A DNA stretch of 64,000 nucleotides from Bartonella rattimassiliensis 15908 (lineage in GTDB: Bacteria; Pseudomonadota; Alphaproteobacteria; Rhizobiales; Rhizobiaceae), in contig NZ_JH725068.1 in NCBI RefSeq assembly GCF_000278215.1, forward strand, positions 22,337-86,336, given 5' to 3'. Positions 24,621-35,193 of this stretch are shown here, in pieces. Made by a program: the position numbers and the translations under genes. Each line of letters starts with the position of its first letter. Position 1 is the first letter of the stretch. Under the pieces are notes generated by a model. The model ran no database searches. It was not told the origin of the DNA and was given only the letters and a program-made list of their open reading frames with translations.

Positions 24621-26023
24621 TAAAAAAAACAAAAAGCTAATCACCACACCCTTAATTGTTTGATCCGTAATAAATGAAAATTAAACTATGCTAATGCATA
24701 ATGTCGTTTTCTTATCACATTTACTCTTCCTTTATAAATTTCCCAAAAAACTGCATCATCCCACCCCTATCTGTAAAGTCTATGCTATTGATTATGGAAA
24801 ATATTATATTTGATAATGTCGTTTATATTTCATCTGCAATATTAAAGATGCTCTTTTTACTATAAAGGAGCCAAAATCATTCCTATGTACATTACAAACA
24901 AGCAAGTGTGTGAGGATAAAATAGTTACAAAAAACTAAGCATGTCTTTTATGAACACTCTCAATATCAAGAACAACGAAGACTGTTATAATATTGAGAAC
25001 AGGCAAACACTCTTTTTCCATTGAAATGCTACAAATAACATTTTTAGCTTCACCTTTCGCATCACCAAATCTGAATAGCTATTTGATTGTTTTTTCATCA
25101 TTGAAAAGCATGCTTGTATCGCACAAACAAGACTTCCAATACTCCATGAATTGCAACAAGACCCCATAAAATTTTCTCATGCACGCTCTTTGTTTTTTAG
25201 GCATTTATTGTTTTTTTAAATCTTGACCATTTTTTTGCTTCTCTTAAACTTAGAAGAGCTTTGTTCACAACTTCAGTCTTACTTGTACTCTTTTATAGAC
25301 TATATTATAAAAAAACGCTTATAAGACCAAACGCTGATGTGATAAACATTGAAACTTATATAAAAAGCTCTTTAAATCTGAAAAGATAAAAGGTCTTTCT
25401 TAAAGTTCTCAACCCATACTTTCTTTAAAAAGCATGAATTTGGCAAACACTCTGGCAGAAAAAATATTTTCTTTTATTTAGATCAAAATATTTTTAACCT
25501 CGTCGAAACACCTATCAAAAATCAAAAGTCAATCATTAATCTAGTTACTCCTCAACTTGTACGAAATATCCTTTCACATCCTGTCACTAGACAGCCTAGA
25601 TTCTTGTCAACTGAATTTTTTTTGGTTTCTACTCATGTAATTCACTTAAATTAAAGACTCTTTCAACGAGTTCTGCAACACACCCTACTCCCTACTCTAA
25701 AAGAATTTATCAAGGAGCTTTATATGACTTATATAACCCCAGCTAAAATGACCGTATTTACAACCTAATAAAGTAACCCTAAATCTACAGATTATATTCG
25801 TCTAAATTCACGGACTTTATAACGAGCGATTGCCCTTATATTGTGTACTCTTTACCAACATCTACCTACTCATATCTTTTTCGAACACTATTTCTGGTCC
25901 TCATAGTGCACAATCAGAATCCCCTTTGCAAACAAATACCCCCCACTTTTTAAGTGATAAAAACATCTTACTTCTTCAACTCCCAAGCATATGTTACATT
26001 TCTTAATGTTGTTCTCTTACTTT
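24621..26023. other. Gene-poor spacer with small remnants
   Basis: No intact gene is visible. A short forward piece near 24930-24985 (GCATGTCTTTTATGAACACT) resembles the start of the decayed integrases. A block near 25593-25720 is similar to one at 30239-30360. The rest is AT-rich with stops in every frame. Confidence 0.5.
25593..25720 (+). repeat. Degenerate repeat, partner of 30239-30360
   Basis: The block starts AGATTCTTGTCAACTGAATT and ends near CTAAAAGAATTTATCAAGGA. The partner starts AGATTCTTATTGAGTGCATT and ends near CACTTCAAGTGTCAAGGAAG. Shared words in the same order include ATTCTT, CTCATG/TTCATG, ATTcACTT and TACTCTAAAA. Its origin is unknown; it may be the tail of a decayed gene. 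Confidence 0.45.
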
Positions 26024-26335
26024 TTAAAAACTCATTGGACCTCGTGTAAATAGGCTTGGCCGTCCTCTTCTCCCTCTAGGATTCTGGCCTCTTTTTTTAC
26101 CAGAGTATGATACAGGTACCAACTCAACTGATGTTAAGCATTGGCCGTTATTTCCGCAAGAAAGTTCTATTTGAAAAACTTCAGATAAAATCTTGCTAAG
26201 CTGTTCACCAAAAAAGTGATCTCTCGAAGCAGATGTATTCTGTATAAACTTTTGAGAAGACAAAAAAGGAGAACCCTGAGCTACAGAAATTGAAACAAAA
26301 GTAGCAAAAGTTGTCATAAAATATTTTATATTCAT
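26024..26335 (-). CDS. Small secreted protein of unknown function (103 aa)
   Basis: The first 22 residues (MNIKYFMTTFATFVSISVAQ) form a signal peptide that resembles the porin signal peptides (MNTKSLIATSVVAFISASAA). The mature part is about 80 residues with two cysteines (ELSCGNNGQCLTS) that could form a disulphide, and a basic Arg/Gly-rich tail (GKKRGQNPRGRRGRPSLF). GAGG precedes the ATG. It is isolated between long spacers. I do not recognise a family. A basic secreted peptide could bind an acidic surface or nucleic acid, but this is speculation. Confidence 0.6.
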   Translation of the reverse strand: MNIKYFMTTFATFVSISVAQGSPFLSSQKFIQNTSASRDHFFGEQLSKILSEVFQIELSCGNNGQCLTSVELVPVSYSGKKRGQNPRGRRGRPSLFTRGPMSF

Positions 26336-27137
26336 AAATCTAACCTCATAAAATATCCATAATGAATTTTATCTAGTGCTTTCATTAAAAGTTTCCAGAA
26401 AAAATAATATGTTTATAGATAAAAAATGAGAATCCTTAAAAACAAAGCTTTCGAAGATTTTAATTTTAAAATAAATGCAAATTGTCCTGCTCTGCAAACA
26501 TAGAAATCACTTGTTTGAAAATAAATTAAAGATATGAAGTATCCTCTAAGGATAATAAACTACATAAATCCTACCTCAATATATTGATTTATTTATAATT
26601 TAAAATACATTCCTATTGGATTAGCCCCCTAAATATCGCAAGATTCTTTTATTTCAAACTTTATTCATGATGCATTAAGCAAAATTATTTGCTTACACAT
26701 CATAAATAAAGTTGACATATGGATAAAACACTTCAAAAAAGAAATTGCTTCTTATGAAGTCGTTTAAATACAAAACTATTGTAACATTTTGATTTAATAA
26801 AAAGCGCTACTGCTGACTTATTTCTAAAACATTTTTCCAAAAATCGTTCTTTGCATTGTTCAATATCATTGTGGTTACCTTTATATATTAAAGCCTTTAA
26901 TCTACCATGTGTTTCAAGCTTCTCCTCAAAACTGCTTTTTTCAAATAAAAGCTGTTACAAACACAAAAAATATGAATTCATAAATGGTCTTTTATTGCCT
27001 AAACTTTAAAGAAACAGTACTTAAGAATGATATTATAACTCTTATCAGAAAAGATAAGAGGAAAAAATGTTCGGCATTATGAGCATTTTATCCTCTCGCA
27101 TCAATAATTAACTTCATTTAAAAGCCAATTCTTAAAA
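26336..27137. other. AT-rich spacer without recognised features
   Basis: About 800 bp upstream of the small secreted gene and downstream of nrnC. No ORF, RNA or repeat was recognised. The stretch directly upstream of the secreted gene has no copy of the porin 25-bp element. Confidence 0.5.
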
Positions 27138-27758
27138 TTAGCTATGCGCAAAAATATCAACTTCCGCCCACCCTAAAAGGTCGAGTTTAGCTCTCATAGG
27201 CAAAAATTGAAAGCATGCTTTGGCAACACTTTCTCGCTTTTCACGTCTTAAACGTTCTTCCAATATAACCTTTAAACGATGCAAATATAACACATCTGAT
27301 GCAGCATATTCAATTTGTGCCTGTGACAACGTTTCTGCCGCCCAATCCGAAGATTGTTGCTGTTTAGAAATATTCACATTTAGCAATTCATTACAAATTT
27401 CTTTCAAGCCATGACGATCTGTATAAGTACGCGTGAGTTTTGAAGCGATTTTTGTACAAAAAACAGCTTCTGGCATAACACCAAATGTATGCGCTAAAAC
27501 AGCAAGATCAAAACGCCCAAAATGGAATATTTTGATAACTGTATTATCTTCAAGAAGCTTGACCAAATTAGGCGCACTCTTTTGTCCTTTAGCAATCTGT
27601 ATAAGATCAGCAGTACCATCTCCAGAAGAAAGCTGAACAACACATAAACGATCACGATGCGGTTGTAACCCTAAAGTTTCGGTATCAATTGCAATAGCAT
27701 CAGTTTTATAATTGTCTAAGTTTGGTAAATCACCTTGATGAACACGAATCTCAGCCAT
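27138..27758 (-). CDS. nrnC: NrnC-type DEDDy exonuclease (nano-RNase / dinucleotidase)
   Basis: A 206-residue RNase D-like exonuclease. The DEDDy set is complete: Asp25 and Glu27 (AIDTETLGL), Asp84 (FGRFDLAVL), and Tyr151 with Asp155 (EYAASDVLYLH). There is no HRDC domain, which distinguishes NrnC from RNase D. NrnC clears di- and short oligonucleotides at the end of RNA turnover and is essential in several Alphaproteobacteria that lack Orn. Its ATG overlaps the end of the M20 peptidase gene by 8 bp, with AGGAGG inside that gene. Confidence 0.9.
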   Translation of the reverse strand: MAEIRVHQGDLPNLDNYKTDAIAIDTETLGLQPHRDRLCVVQLSSGDGTADLIQIAKGQKSAPNLVKLLEDNTVIKIFHFGRFDLAVLAHTFGVMPEAVFCTKIASKLTRTYTDRHGLKEICNELLNVNISKQQQSSDWAAETLSQAQIEYAASDVLYLHRLKVILEERLRREKRESVAKACFQFLPMRAKLDLLGWAEVDIFAHS

Positions 27759-29145
27759 TTATCCTCCTATTTGCGAAAGCTGCAAGAATACGCGCCCAAG
27801 ACCGCTGCCCCTTATGAAACGATTTTAAATTATACTTTTCATTGGGAGAATGAATACGATCATTATATAATGCAAATCCAACCAGAACAGATTCCATCTC
27901 AAGAATTTTCTGAAAATCTCCAACAACCGGAATTGATCCCCCCATAGCATCAAGTACAGCAGGATTGCTCCATTCTTGCGATAAAGCCTCTCTTGCTGCC
28001 TCAATAAAAGGTGAATCATAAGGAATTTGAATCGCAGAAGAACCACCATGCTCCTTAAATTTAACACTACAATCAGAAGGAACAAGGCTGTTCACGTAAT
28101 GACGAAAAGCTTGGCGTATCTTCTCTGGATCTTGTTTATGCACTAAACGAAAAGATACCTTCGCATTCGCTTGAGAAGCGATAACCGTTTTGATTCCTTC
28201 TCCTTCATACCCACCACTAATTCCATTAATTTCTGCTGTAGGACGCGCCCATACAAGTTCTAAAATGCTCCGCCCTTTTTCACCAACAGGAACGGAAAGT
28301 CCTATAGGACCAAGAAAATTTTCAACCGTACAATTAAGCTCATTCCATGACTGTAAAATATGCGGAGGTGTTTCTTCAACCCCATCATAAAAACCTGGAA
28401 GCGTTATCCGACCATTGTCATCATGAAGTCCTGCTAAAATTTTCGTTAAAATATGAATAGGATTAGCTGCAACCCCTCCAAAAGCACCAGAATGCAAATC
28501 ACGATTGGCTGCTGTAATCGTGACCTCTTCTCCTAAAATACCCCGAAGAGCAATACAAACAGATGGTGTATCTGTATTCCACATTGCTGTATCACAAACC
28601 AATGCATAATCAGCCTTAAGCTCATCCCTATTTTCTTTTAAAAAAGGAACAAGAGAAGAAGAACCACTTTCTTCCTCTCCCTCAAATAAAACAGTAACTT
28701 TAATGGGTAGCTGTCCTGTTTCTTTCTTAAACGCACGACACGCCTCAATAAAGGTCATGAGCTGACCTTTGTCATCGGAAGCTCCACGAGCACAAATAAC
28801 TTGTTCTCCATCTCTTTCTTTTAAAGAAGGTGAAAATGGGTCACCCTCCCATAAATTCAGTGGATCAACAGGTTGAACATCATAATGTCCGTAAAATAAC
28901 ACATGCAAACAATCATCTGAAGGTCCTGGGTGATGCCCAACAACCATTGGATGCCCCGGTGTATCGCGGCGTGAAGCCTCAAAACCAATGCTTTTTAAAT
29001 CTTCTACTAACCAATCAGCTGCTTGACGACATTCATCCTTATAAGCTGGGTCTGTAGAAATCGATTGAAAACGTAAAAGAGAAAAAAGGCGTTCAAGGCT
29101 CTTTTCCATATTCTCATCAAGATGTGTTAGTACTTTATTCAACAT
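27751..29145 (-). CDS. M20 family dipeptidase
   Basis: A 464-residue zinc peptidase. His87 and Asp89 (FYGHYDVQPVD), Asp124/125 (GASDDKGQ) and Glu157/158 (LFEGEEESGS) supply metal ligands and the catalytic acid. A dimerisation domain follows at about 190-345, with LHSGAFGGVAANPIHIL at its start. The length and LWEGDPFSP segment fit cytosolic M20 dipeptidases rather than DapE. It is likely to cleave dipeptides or modified amino acids. Its stop overlaps nrnC, so both are cotranscribed. Confidence 0.88.
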   Translation of the reverse strand: MLNKVLTHLDENMEKSLERLFSLLRFQSISTDPAYKDECRQAADWLVEDLKSIGFEASRRDTPGHPMVVGHHPGPSDDCLHVLFYGHYDVQPVDPLNLWEGDPFSPSLKERDGEQVICARGASDDKGQLMTFIEACRAFKKETGQLPIKVTVLFEGEEESGSSSLVPFLKENRDELKADYALVCDTAMWNTDTPSVCIALRGILGEEVTITAANRDLHSGAFGGVAANPIHILTKILAGLHDDNGRITLPGFYDGVEETPPHILQSWNELNCTVENFLGPIGLSVPVGEKGRSILELVWARPTAEINGISGGYEGEGIKTVIASQANAKVSFRLVHKQDPEKIRQAFRHYVNSLVPSDCSVKFKEHGGSSAIQIPYDSPFIEAAREALSQEWSNPAVLDAMGGSIPVVGDFQKILEMESVLVGFALYNDRIHSPNEKYNLKSFHKGQRSWARILAAFANRRING

Positions 29146-29231
29146 AAAAAAACTCTCAAGCCTTGTATATTCATAATAATTGTAAAAAAACTGACTTTAA
29201 GCCTCTTGTAGAATTTTGCAAGACACCTTAT

Positions 29232-30107
29232 TCATTTTTGACACTGTGAGCAGTAAAAGCTTGAACGTCCAGCCTGTAAAATACGTAGAATAGGCGTTCC
29301 GCATTCCAAACATTCTTTACCTTCTCGTCCATAAACTGAAAAAGTATGTTGAAAATAACCAAGTGAACCATCAATATGCATATAATCACGTAACGAAGAG
29401 CCTCCAGATAAAACAGCTTCGGAAATTACATTGCGTATATTCTGCGCTAAGGAATCTGCAAATTCGCGTGCACGGGCCGTTTTTAATGCCAATGTAAATG
29501 CACCACGTTGTGGAGACAAACGACTCCTCCAAAGTGCTTCGCAAACATAAATATTTCCAAGTCCTGCGACAATAGACTGATCAAGTAAAATGCCTTTGAG
29601 AGAAATTTTTTTATTAACAAAAGCATTTTGTAAATAACGACCAGAAAACGAGTTACTCATAGGTTCAAGCCCTAACTTATTTAAAAGTGGATGTTCATAA
29701 AGCTTGTCCGTCTCGACTAAAAGCATAAACCCAAAGCGACGCACATCATTATAAATAAGATGATAAACTTCACCATTCCTTGTATGGATATCCATGACAA
29801 AATGGTCATGCTTAACCAATTTACTGGTCGTTGAAAAAGTTTTTCTTAAAAAATCATTCTCTATACGCCATGAACCAGACATCCCTAAATGGCTTAAAAT
29901 TGTTTCATCTTGAGAAAGATGAAATAATAAATATTTTGCACGCCGGCCAAGTTCTATAATTGTCCTGCCGATAAGGCGCTCAGAAAAAGCCTCAGGAAAA
30001 GGAAAGCGCAAATCTCTACGATTAAGTTTGACAGATACTATCTTTGCACCAGTTACTACAGACTCAAGTCCACGACGAACTGTCTCTACTTCAGGAAGCT
30101 CAGGCAT
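29232..30107 (-). CDS. mutM: Formamidopyrimidine-DNA glycosylase MutM (Fpg)
   Basis: A 291-residue base-excision repair enzyme. The N-terminal PELPEVETVRRGL holds the catalytic Pro2 and Glu3. ELGRRAKYLLFHL carries the conserved Lys region, and SIVAGLGNIYVCEALWRS the H2TH segment. The zinc finger is at the end: CLECGTP then CSQCQK. It removes 8-oxoguanine from DNA. It is the gene upstream of the M20-nrnC pair, separated by about 85 bp. Confidence 0.95.
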   Translation of the reverse strand: MPELPEVETVRRGLESVVTGAKIVSVKLNRRDLRFPFPEAFSERLIGRTIIELGRRAKYLLFHLSQDETILSHLGMSGSWRIENDFLRKTFSTTSKLVKHDHFVMDIHTRNGEVYHLIYNDVRRFGFMLLVETDKLYEHPLLNKLGLEPMSNSFSGRYLQNAFVNKKISLKGILLDQSIVAGLGNIYVCEALWRSRLSPQRGAFTLALKTARAREFADSLAQNIRNVISEAVLSGGSSLRDYMHIDGSLGYFQHTFSVYGREGKECLECGTPILRILQAGRSSFYCSQCQK

Positions 30108-30238
30108 TACTCTTCTTTAATGATTTATGTTATGCACTTTATAATAATTTATGTAACTTCTAATCGTATCACTGGTAAATTTACTTTCTCTCCTCATAAA
30201 AAAATGAAATATCTCAATAGATTTGCTTTGTAAAAAAC

Positions 30239-30360
30239 TCAGATTCTTATTGAGTGCATTTTACTTGGCTTCCTATTCATGCGATTTACTTCACTGATCT
30301 ACAGTAAAGCCCTGCCTTCCACGTACTCTAAAAACACTTCAAGTGTCAAGGAAGCTTACA
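30239..30360 (+). repeat. Degenerate repeat, partner of 25593-25720
   Basis: It lies between the M29 aminopeptidase and mutM. It matches the 25.6-kb block in word order over about 120 bp with scattered gaps. The match begins at AGATTCTT and ends near TCAAGGAAGCTT. Neither copy contains an ORF. Confidence 0.45.
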
Positions 30361-30372
30361 GACCCTCCCATC

Positions 30373-31650
30373 TCAAATGACAGTGTTTACGGCATAACAG
30401 GATGAAGCCCATTCACCCTTATGAAATACAGGAACCCTTATACCATCATGAGTAATGCCATCTATATCAATTTCACCAGAACCAATCATCCAGTCGATAT
30501 GAATGACACTTTTATTACCACCACGTGCTGCAATCTCTTCTGACGTCAATGATTCTCCACCTAAAAAGCATTTGGAATAACACTGTCCTAAAGCAATATG
30601 ACATGCAGCATTTTCATCAAATAAGGTGTTATAAAAAAGGAGGTTACTCTTAGAAATTGGTGAAGAATGAGGCACAAGGGCAACCTCGCCCAATCGGTTT
30701 GCACCCTCATCACTTTGCAAAACCTTCTGTAAAACTTCCTGGCCTGTTGATGCACAGGCTTCAACAATACGCCCCGCTTCAAAACGCACTTCAATATTAT
30801 CAACCACTGTCCCTTGATAGGAAAGGGGCTTTGTTGAACGAACAAAGCCTTCAACCTTATGAGCATGAGGAGTCGTGAAAACTTCTTCTGTTGGAATATT
30901 AGGATTACAAACAACACCATTTTGAGCAATGGATGCACCACCATGCCATTCATGATCATCTGCCAAACCAACCGTTAAATCAGTCCCTGGCCCTGTGAAA
31001 TGCAAAGCAGAAAAACGCTGCTCATTAAGCCAAGATGACCGTTTCTTCAAAGTTTCATTATGGACAGTCCACGCACGCACCGGATCTTCTTCTGTAACAC
31101 GTGAAGCAGAAAAAATCGCATCAGCTAATTTCTTAATCGCCTCATTAAGGGGTAAAGAAGGAAACATCGCTTCAGCCCATCCTGCTGTTGGGTAAGCAAC
31201 AATCGACCAATTGACAGCAAAATTCGATATTTTTTTGAGAGCAGGCTGGTAAGCTAACGAAGTAGCCTTATTCAAACGCGCAACCTTATCAAAATCTTGA
31301 TTGGAAAGGAGCAAAGGATTATCACCAACGATCGCTAAACGTGCAGCCCCATTTTCAAAAGCCTTCGCCATCCCCTCATAGAGCCAAGAAGGAGCACAGT
31401 CAAAACTAGCCGTATGAGCATTTTCAAAACGTATAAGTGATAACAGATCATCACTAAAAATTGGTGTAATGATACCAGCACCAACTTTATAAGCATGATA
31501 CGCAATACGTCGAACAAAAGGTAATGCTGAAACTGGAGCAGTTAAAATAAGATCCTGCCCCTCTTGTAAATTCAGTCCCACTTTTACCGTAATTTCTGCA
31601 AGACGATTAAGCATTTCAGGCGAAATCGTCTTATGAATATCAAAGCACAT
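30373..31650 (-). CDS. M29 family aminopeptidase
   Basis: A 425-residue metallopeptidase of the AmpS/PepS/T type. The dimetal site is spread over GGNKSVIHIDWMIGSGEIDI, TEEVFTTPHAHKVEG and HIALGQCYSKCFLGG, with the conserved Glu, His and Asp residues in place. ATG 31650 is used; GTG 31653 and TTG 31656 also precede it. It releases N-terminal amino acids. It is a single gene between mutM and the SleB-like gene. Confidence 0.88.
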   Translation of the reverse strand: MCFDIHKTISPEMLNRLAEITVKVGLNLQEGQDLILTAPVSALPFVRRIAYHAYKVGAGIITPIFSDDLLSLIRFENAHTASFDCAPSWLYEGMAKAFENGAARLAIVGDNPLLLSNQDFDKVARLNKATSLAYQPALKKISNFAVNWSIVAYPTAGWAEAMFPSLPLNEAIKKLADAIFSASRVTEEDPVRAWTVHNETLKKRSSWLNEQRFSALHFTGPGTDLTVGLADDHEWHGGASIAQNGVVCNPNIPTEEVFTTPHAHKVEGFVRSTKPLSYQGTVVDNIEVRFEAGRIVEACASTGQEVLQKVLQSDEGANRLGEVALVPHSSPISKSNLLFYNTLFDENAACHIALGQCYSKCFLGGESLTSEEIAARGGNKSVIHIDWMIGSGEIDIDGITHDGIRVPVFHKGEWASSCYAVNTVI

Positions 31651-31824
31651 CACCAATACCCTTCTTTATTTAAATAAAATACGTTCTTTACGTCGTCATA
31701 TTCTAAATTGTTTTCCAAGATCCTCTGAGATTACTTCCTCCATCTATATTTGTGAGTGTCATTATTGCTAAAGGGTTCCTTTAATTCATAAATCACAACG
31801 AATCTTTCTTTTATTATGCAAAAA

Positions 31825-32661
31825 TTATCGGCTTATGTACCGTTTTTCTAACATTGCAACAATTGCATTTAACTGATCTGATGAAGGCAATGGCATAATC
31901 GACTTATTTTCCTCTCTCCTAACTAGATGTTGAGGTGCATAGGTGGGAATGGGAACTTTATCAAGCTGTACCACAGCAAAAGGCGTAGGATGTAATATCT
32001 TGGACTGTGCCACCTGTGTCGAAGGCGATGCCCCCTTTTCTGTTCTTATTCCCCTACTTTCTAAACTTTCATCCATAAAGCTTGGCGCATTACTAGAACG
32101 TTCTTGAGCAAAAGCATAAGCAACATCATAAGGGCGATTATTCGTAGGAACTTGAAGAGACCCATCACGTGATCGTTTTTCATAAAAAGCATTTCCTCCA
32201 GCAACATGGACATAGTGCATATTTCTGTAAGGAAAAGACAAACCAGCCGTATGAAAAAACTTAGCGTGTTTAACTTTTTTATCTCGTTCACCCCGTAAAA
32301 CAGCATCAGCTGCCTCTCTCACGCGAGCAATAGATGCTCTCTCCGTCATAGGACGCGTTAAAACACCAGGAGCAAACTGCTTATATTGACCAACAACACC
32401 ACAAATCGTCTTAGGAAAGGCAGTTGAATTAACACGATTCATAACAACCGTTCCAACGGCAATCATTCCTTCACGGCTTGTACGATTTGATTCAAAATAC
32501 ATCGCTCGCATAAGGCATTGGCGCTCTGTTAATGGATACGGAACTGTTTTTGTCTTATCATTATTTTCTTTTCTAGTATCTAAATGATTTGCAGCGCAGC
32601 CCACAACAACTAATGGTGCTATGCAACAAGTAACAAAAACATTCCAATGATTTTTTTTCAT
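31825..32661 (-). CDS. SleB-type cell-wall hydrolase, probable lipoprotein
   Basis: A 278-residue protein. ATG 32661 opens a signal sequence ending in VVVGC, a plausible lipobox. Residues about 55-175 match the SleB/CwlJ hydrolase domain: RAMYFESNRTSREGMIAVGT, VMNRVNSTAFPKTICGVVGQ, FAPGVLTRP. Glu in MYFESN is the catalytic acid in this family. The C-terminal 100 residues are low-complexity. It should cut peptidoglycan glycan strands during envelope growth. The upstream TTG at 32700 has no support. Confidence 0.85.
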   Translation of the reverse strand: MKKNHWNVFVTCCIAPLVVVGCAANHLDTRKENNDKTKTVPYPLTERQCLMRAMYFESNRTSREGMIAVGTVVMNRVNSTAFPKTICGVVGQYKQFAPGVLTRPMTERASIARVREAADAVLRGERDKKVKHAKFFHTAGLSFPYRNMHYVHVAGGNAFYEKRSRDGSLQVPTNNRPYDVAYAFAQERSSNAPSFMDESLESRGIRTEKGASPSTQVAQSKILHPTPFAVVQLDKVPIPTYAPQHLVRREENKSIMPLPSSDQLNAIVAMLEKRYISR

Positions 32662-33229
32662 CTTATGTAATATATTCCTATTAATCTCTAAGCTATTCAA
32701 ATTCTGAAATGAGCTTTAAATGTATGCTTAAATAAAGTACACAACTAAGTGTTACTACTCAGTAAAATACTAATACAAGCAGCTATAAAAAACATCTATG
32801 CAAAATAAAAAATAAAAAACTCTTAATTTATAGATCAATATTTTTGCTCTTCATAGGAAAACATAGATCATAATAATCTTCATGTTGCAATCCCAATAAA
32901 TCATATGTTTCTCGAATACTCTCCACTCATTCTACATATGAAAAAGATTTGAGTACGACTGACACCAATATTGAAAAAATAATATAGATATCCCCTTTAA
33001 TATAAACTTTAAAAAAATAATCAGAAAAAAAAATTTCTTTAGAAAATTTTCCCCCAATCACAATTTGAATGATAATATCATTCAATATATAAATATATCA
33101 AATCAAGAGTTAACAATCTTCCGTGCTACCTTGAAAAACCTTTTTTGCTTTTTTGTAATTTTTCATAATATATCTCTCATATTCTTCCTTTTTACAAAGA
33201 CATATCTTAAGGTTTGTCATATCTATTTC
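32662..33229. other. Gene-poor spacer with a coding-like scrap
   Basis: Very AT-rich. Near 32826-32940 the minus strand reads VESIRETYDLLGLQHEDYYD and a few more codons to a stop, which looks like the end of a real protein, but I do not recognise it. No other feature is visible. Confidence 0.35.
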
Positions 33230-33530
33230 ACGTCAGCGCCCATGAAGATTATAACGATAAAGCCCTCCATGAATAAGATAAAATTTATAAAGCACCTTTA
33301 TTTTTATGCTTATGAAGAAGAAAATCAGCACCATCACATTATTTCCCATCTCTTGGGTGTTGCTACAGCCCTTAGTACTTGAGAGTATTTATTAAGAGGT
33401 ATTTTTACTCTTTTTTGTAGTGTTTTACCCCCATGCTAACCGTACTTGTGACGCGTCAAAGTATGATTTTATTGCTTCAACATAAAACAGGTTTGGAATG
33501 AGAGAATCCTATAATATTCAGACCTATCAG
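33230..33530 (-). pseudogene. Decayed P4-type integrase 5' end with leader
   Basis: The minus strand follows the integrase start: leader with TATAGGATTCTCTCATTCCA near 33513, TGGGGGTAAAACACT near 33430, GCCTCTTAATAAATACTCTC near 33395, and GTGATGGTGCTGATTTTCTT near 33335. It ends near a GGGCGCTGACGTGAAATAG stretch, corresponding to RRREM. Stops occur throughout. Confidence 0.65.
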
Positions 33531-33642
33531 TGAATATGAAAAAACATAAACTATCTTTATATGGCTTATAGTATAGCTGTACTTTAAAAAATTCTTAATA
33601 TATCTATAAGCTTAATTTTACACACCGAAGAAAAATTTGAAT

Positions 33643-34359
33643 CTATTTTTTCTCATCTATCCCAACTTTATAAGTAAGATCATCACGAGGACGATCAAAA
33701 GACATATGATAACCCGTTATGATATAATGCAACATTTCAGCAATATTGGTAACATGATCACCAATTCGTTCAATATTTTTTAAACAAAACAGTAAGTGCG
33801 TACAAACTGTAATATTGCGCATATCTTCCATCATATACGTTAAAAGTTCACGAAAAAGAGAAGTATATAAAGCATCAATCTTTTCATCGCGCTCACGTAC
33901 AGCATCAACGCGTTCTAATAGGCGACTCGTATAAGCATTTAAAACTTCTTTTAATTGATTAAGTGCTAAAGCTGTAATGGTTTCAAGTCCATGATAAAAG
34001 GAAGCGGATTGACGGATTTCTGAAAGTGCAACAGTCCTCTTAGCAATGTTTTTGGCCATATCCCCAATCCGCTCAAGATCAGAAGAAATACGAATAGCTC
34101 CAATAATTTCACGCAAATCAACAGCCATCGGTTGACGTTTGCAAATAATAGCAACCGCTTTTTCATCAATGTCACGTTCTGCTTCATCTAAAAACACATC
34201 ATCGGCAATCACGGCCGTTGCAAGTTGAAGATCACTACACACAACCGATGCGATAGAACGTTCAATCATTCTTTCTGCATGGCTCCCCATTTCTGTAATT
34301 CTTGCTTTTAAATATTTTAGTTCTGCATCATAAGAACGGACAGTATGGTTCATAGACAT
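33643..34359 (-). CDS. phoU: Phosphate uptake regulator PhoU
   Basis: A 238-residue protein of two three-helix PhoU repeats. The metal-binding signature E(D)xxxxD occurs in both: DLERIGDMAKNIAKR in the first and NIERIGDHVTNIAEM in the second. GGAG precedes the ATG at 34359. PhoU restrains phosphate import through the Pst transporter and signals to PhoR. It is the last gene of the pst operon, 21 bp after pstB. No phoB follows; a decayed integrase lies downstream instead. Confidence 0.95.
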   Translation of the reverse strand: MSMNHTVRSYDAELKYLKARITEMGSHAERMIERSIASVVCSDLQLATAVIADDVFLDEAERDIDEKAVAIICKRQPMAVDLREIIGAIRISSDLERIGDMAKNIAKRTVALSEIRQSASFYHGLETITALALNQLKEVLNAYTSRLLERVDAVRERDEKIDALYTSLFRELLTYMMEDMRNITVCTHLLFCLKNIERIGDHVTNIAEMLHYIITGYHMSFDRPRDDLTYKVGIDEKK

Positions 34360-34380
34360 ATCTTATACTCCTTAATTCAC

Positions 34381-35139
34381 CTATCCAAAACGCCCCGTAA
34401 TATAATCTTGCGTTCGTTGTTCTTTTGGTGAGGTAAAGATCATTTCAGTCGCACCAACTTCCACCAAATGCCCTAAATGAAACATAGCTGTATATTGAGA
34501 AACACGTGCGGCTTGTTGCATGGAGTGTGTTACGATAACAATTGTATAATTTTGCCGCAACGCATCAATAAGCTCTTCAATCCGTGCCGTCGCAATGGGA
34601 TCAAGTGCTGAACAGGGCTCATCCATCAAAATAACTTCAGGACTCACTGCAATGGCACGCGCAATACACAAACGCTGTTGTTGCCCTCCTGATAAACTTG
34701 TTCCAAGGTCATGAAGACGGTCTTTTACTTCTTCAAACAAACCAGCCTGCCTTAAACTCTTCTCAACCACATCATGAAGTTCAGAGCGTGTTTTAACTAA
34801 ACCATGAATGCGTGGACCATACGCAACATTCTCAAATATAGATTTTGGAAAAGGACTAGGCTTTTGAAAAACCATTCCAACACGAGCACGCAATTCTACA
34901 ACATCAATCCTCTGGTCATAAATATTTTCTCCATCTAAGGTAATAAAACCCGTTATTTTAGCACCTTTAATCGTATCATTCATACGATTAAAACAACGCA
35001 AAAAAGTCGATTTCCCACATCCTGATGGACCAATTAAAGCAGTCACTTGATGTTCAGGAATATCAAGCGTAATACCATGGAGCGCTTCTTTGTCTCCATA
35101 AGAAACCTTTACATCCTGACCACGCATTTTAATCTTCAT
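34381..35139 (-). CDS. pstB: Phosphate ABC transporter ATP-binding protein PstB
   Basis: A 252-residue ABC ATPase. Walker A is GPSGCGKST (37-45), the signature is [14 protein letters not shown] and Walker [33 protein letters not shown] is the Q-loop typical of PstB. It powers phosphate import by PstC and PstA. It lies 54 bp after pstA. Confidence 0.96.
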   Translation of the reverse strand: MKIKMRGQDVKVSYGDKEALHGITLDIPEHQVTALIGPSGCGKSTFLRCFNRMNDTIKGAKITGFITLDGENIYDQRIDVVELRARVGMVFQKPSPFPKSIFENVAYGPRIHGLVKTRSELHDVVEKSLRQAGLFEEVKDRLHDLGTSLSGGQQQRLCIARAIAVSPEVILMDEPCSALDPIATARIEELIDALRQNYTIVIVTHSMQQAARVSQYTAMFHLGHLVEVGATEMIFTSPKEQRTQDYITGRFG

Positions 35140-35193
35140 TACAAAAACTCACCTTACAAAAATCTTATCAAAGTTGTTTTTTTATTAAAATTA

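Noticed and set aside
33065-33382. A 105-codon plus-strand ORF with hydrophobic stretches
   Set aside because: Half of it overlaps the minus-strand integrase remnant, there is no ribosome binding site, and the hydrophobicity comes from AT-rich codons.
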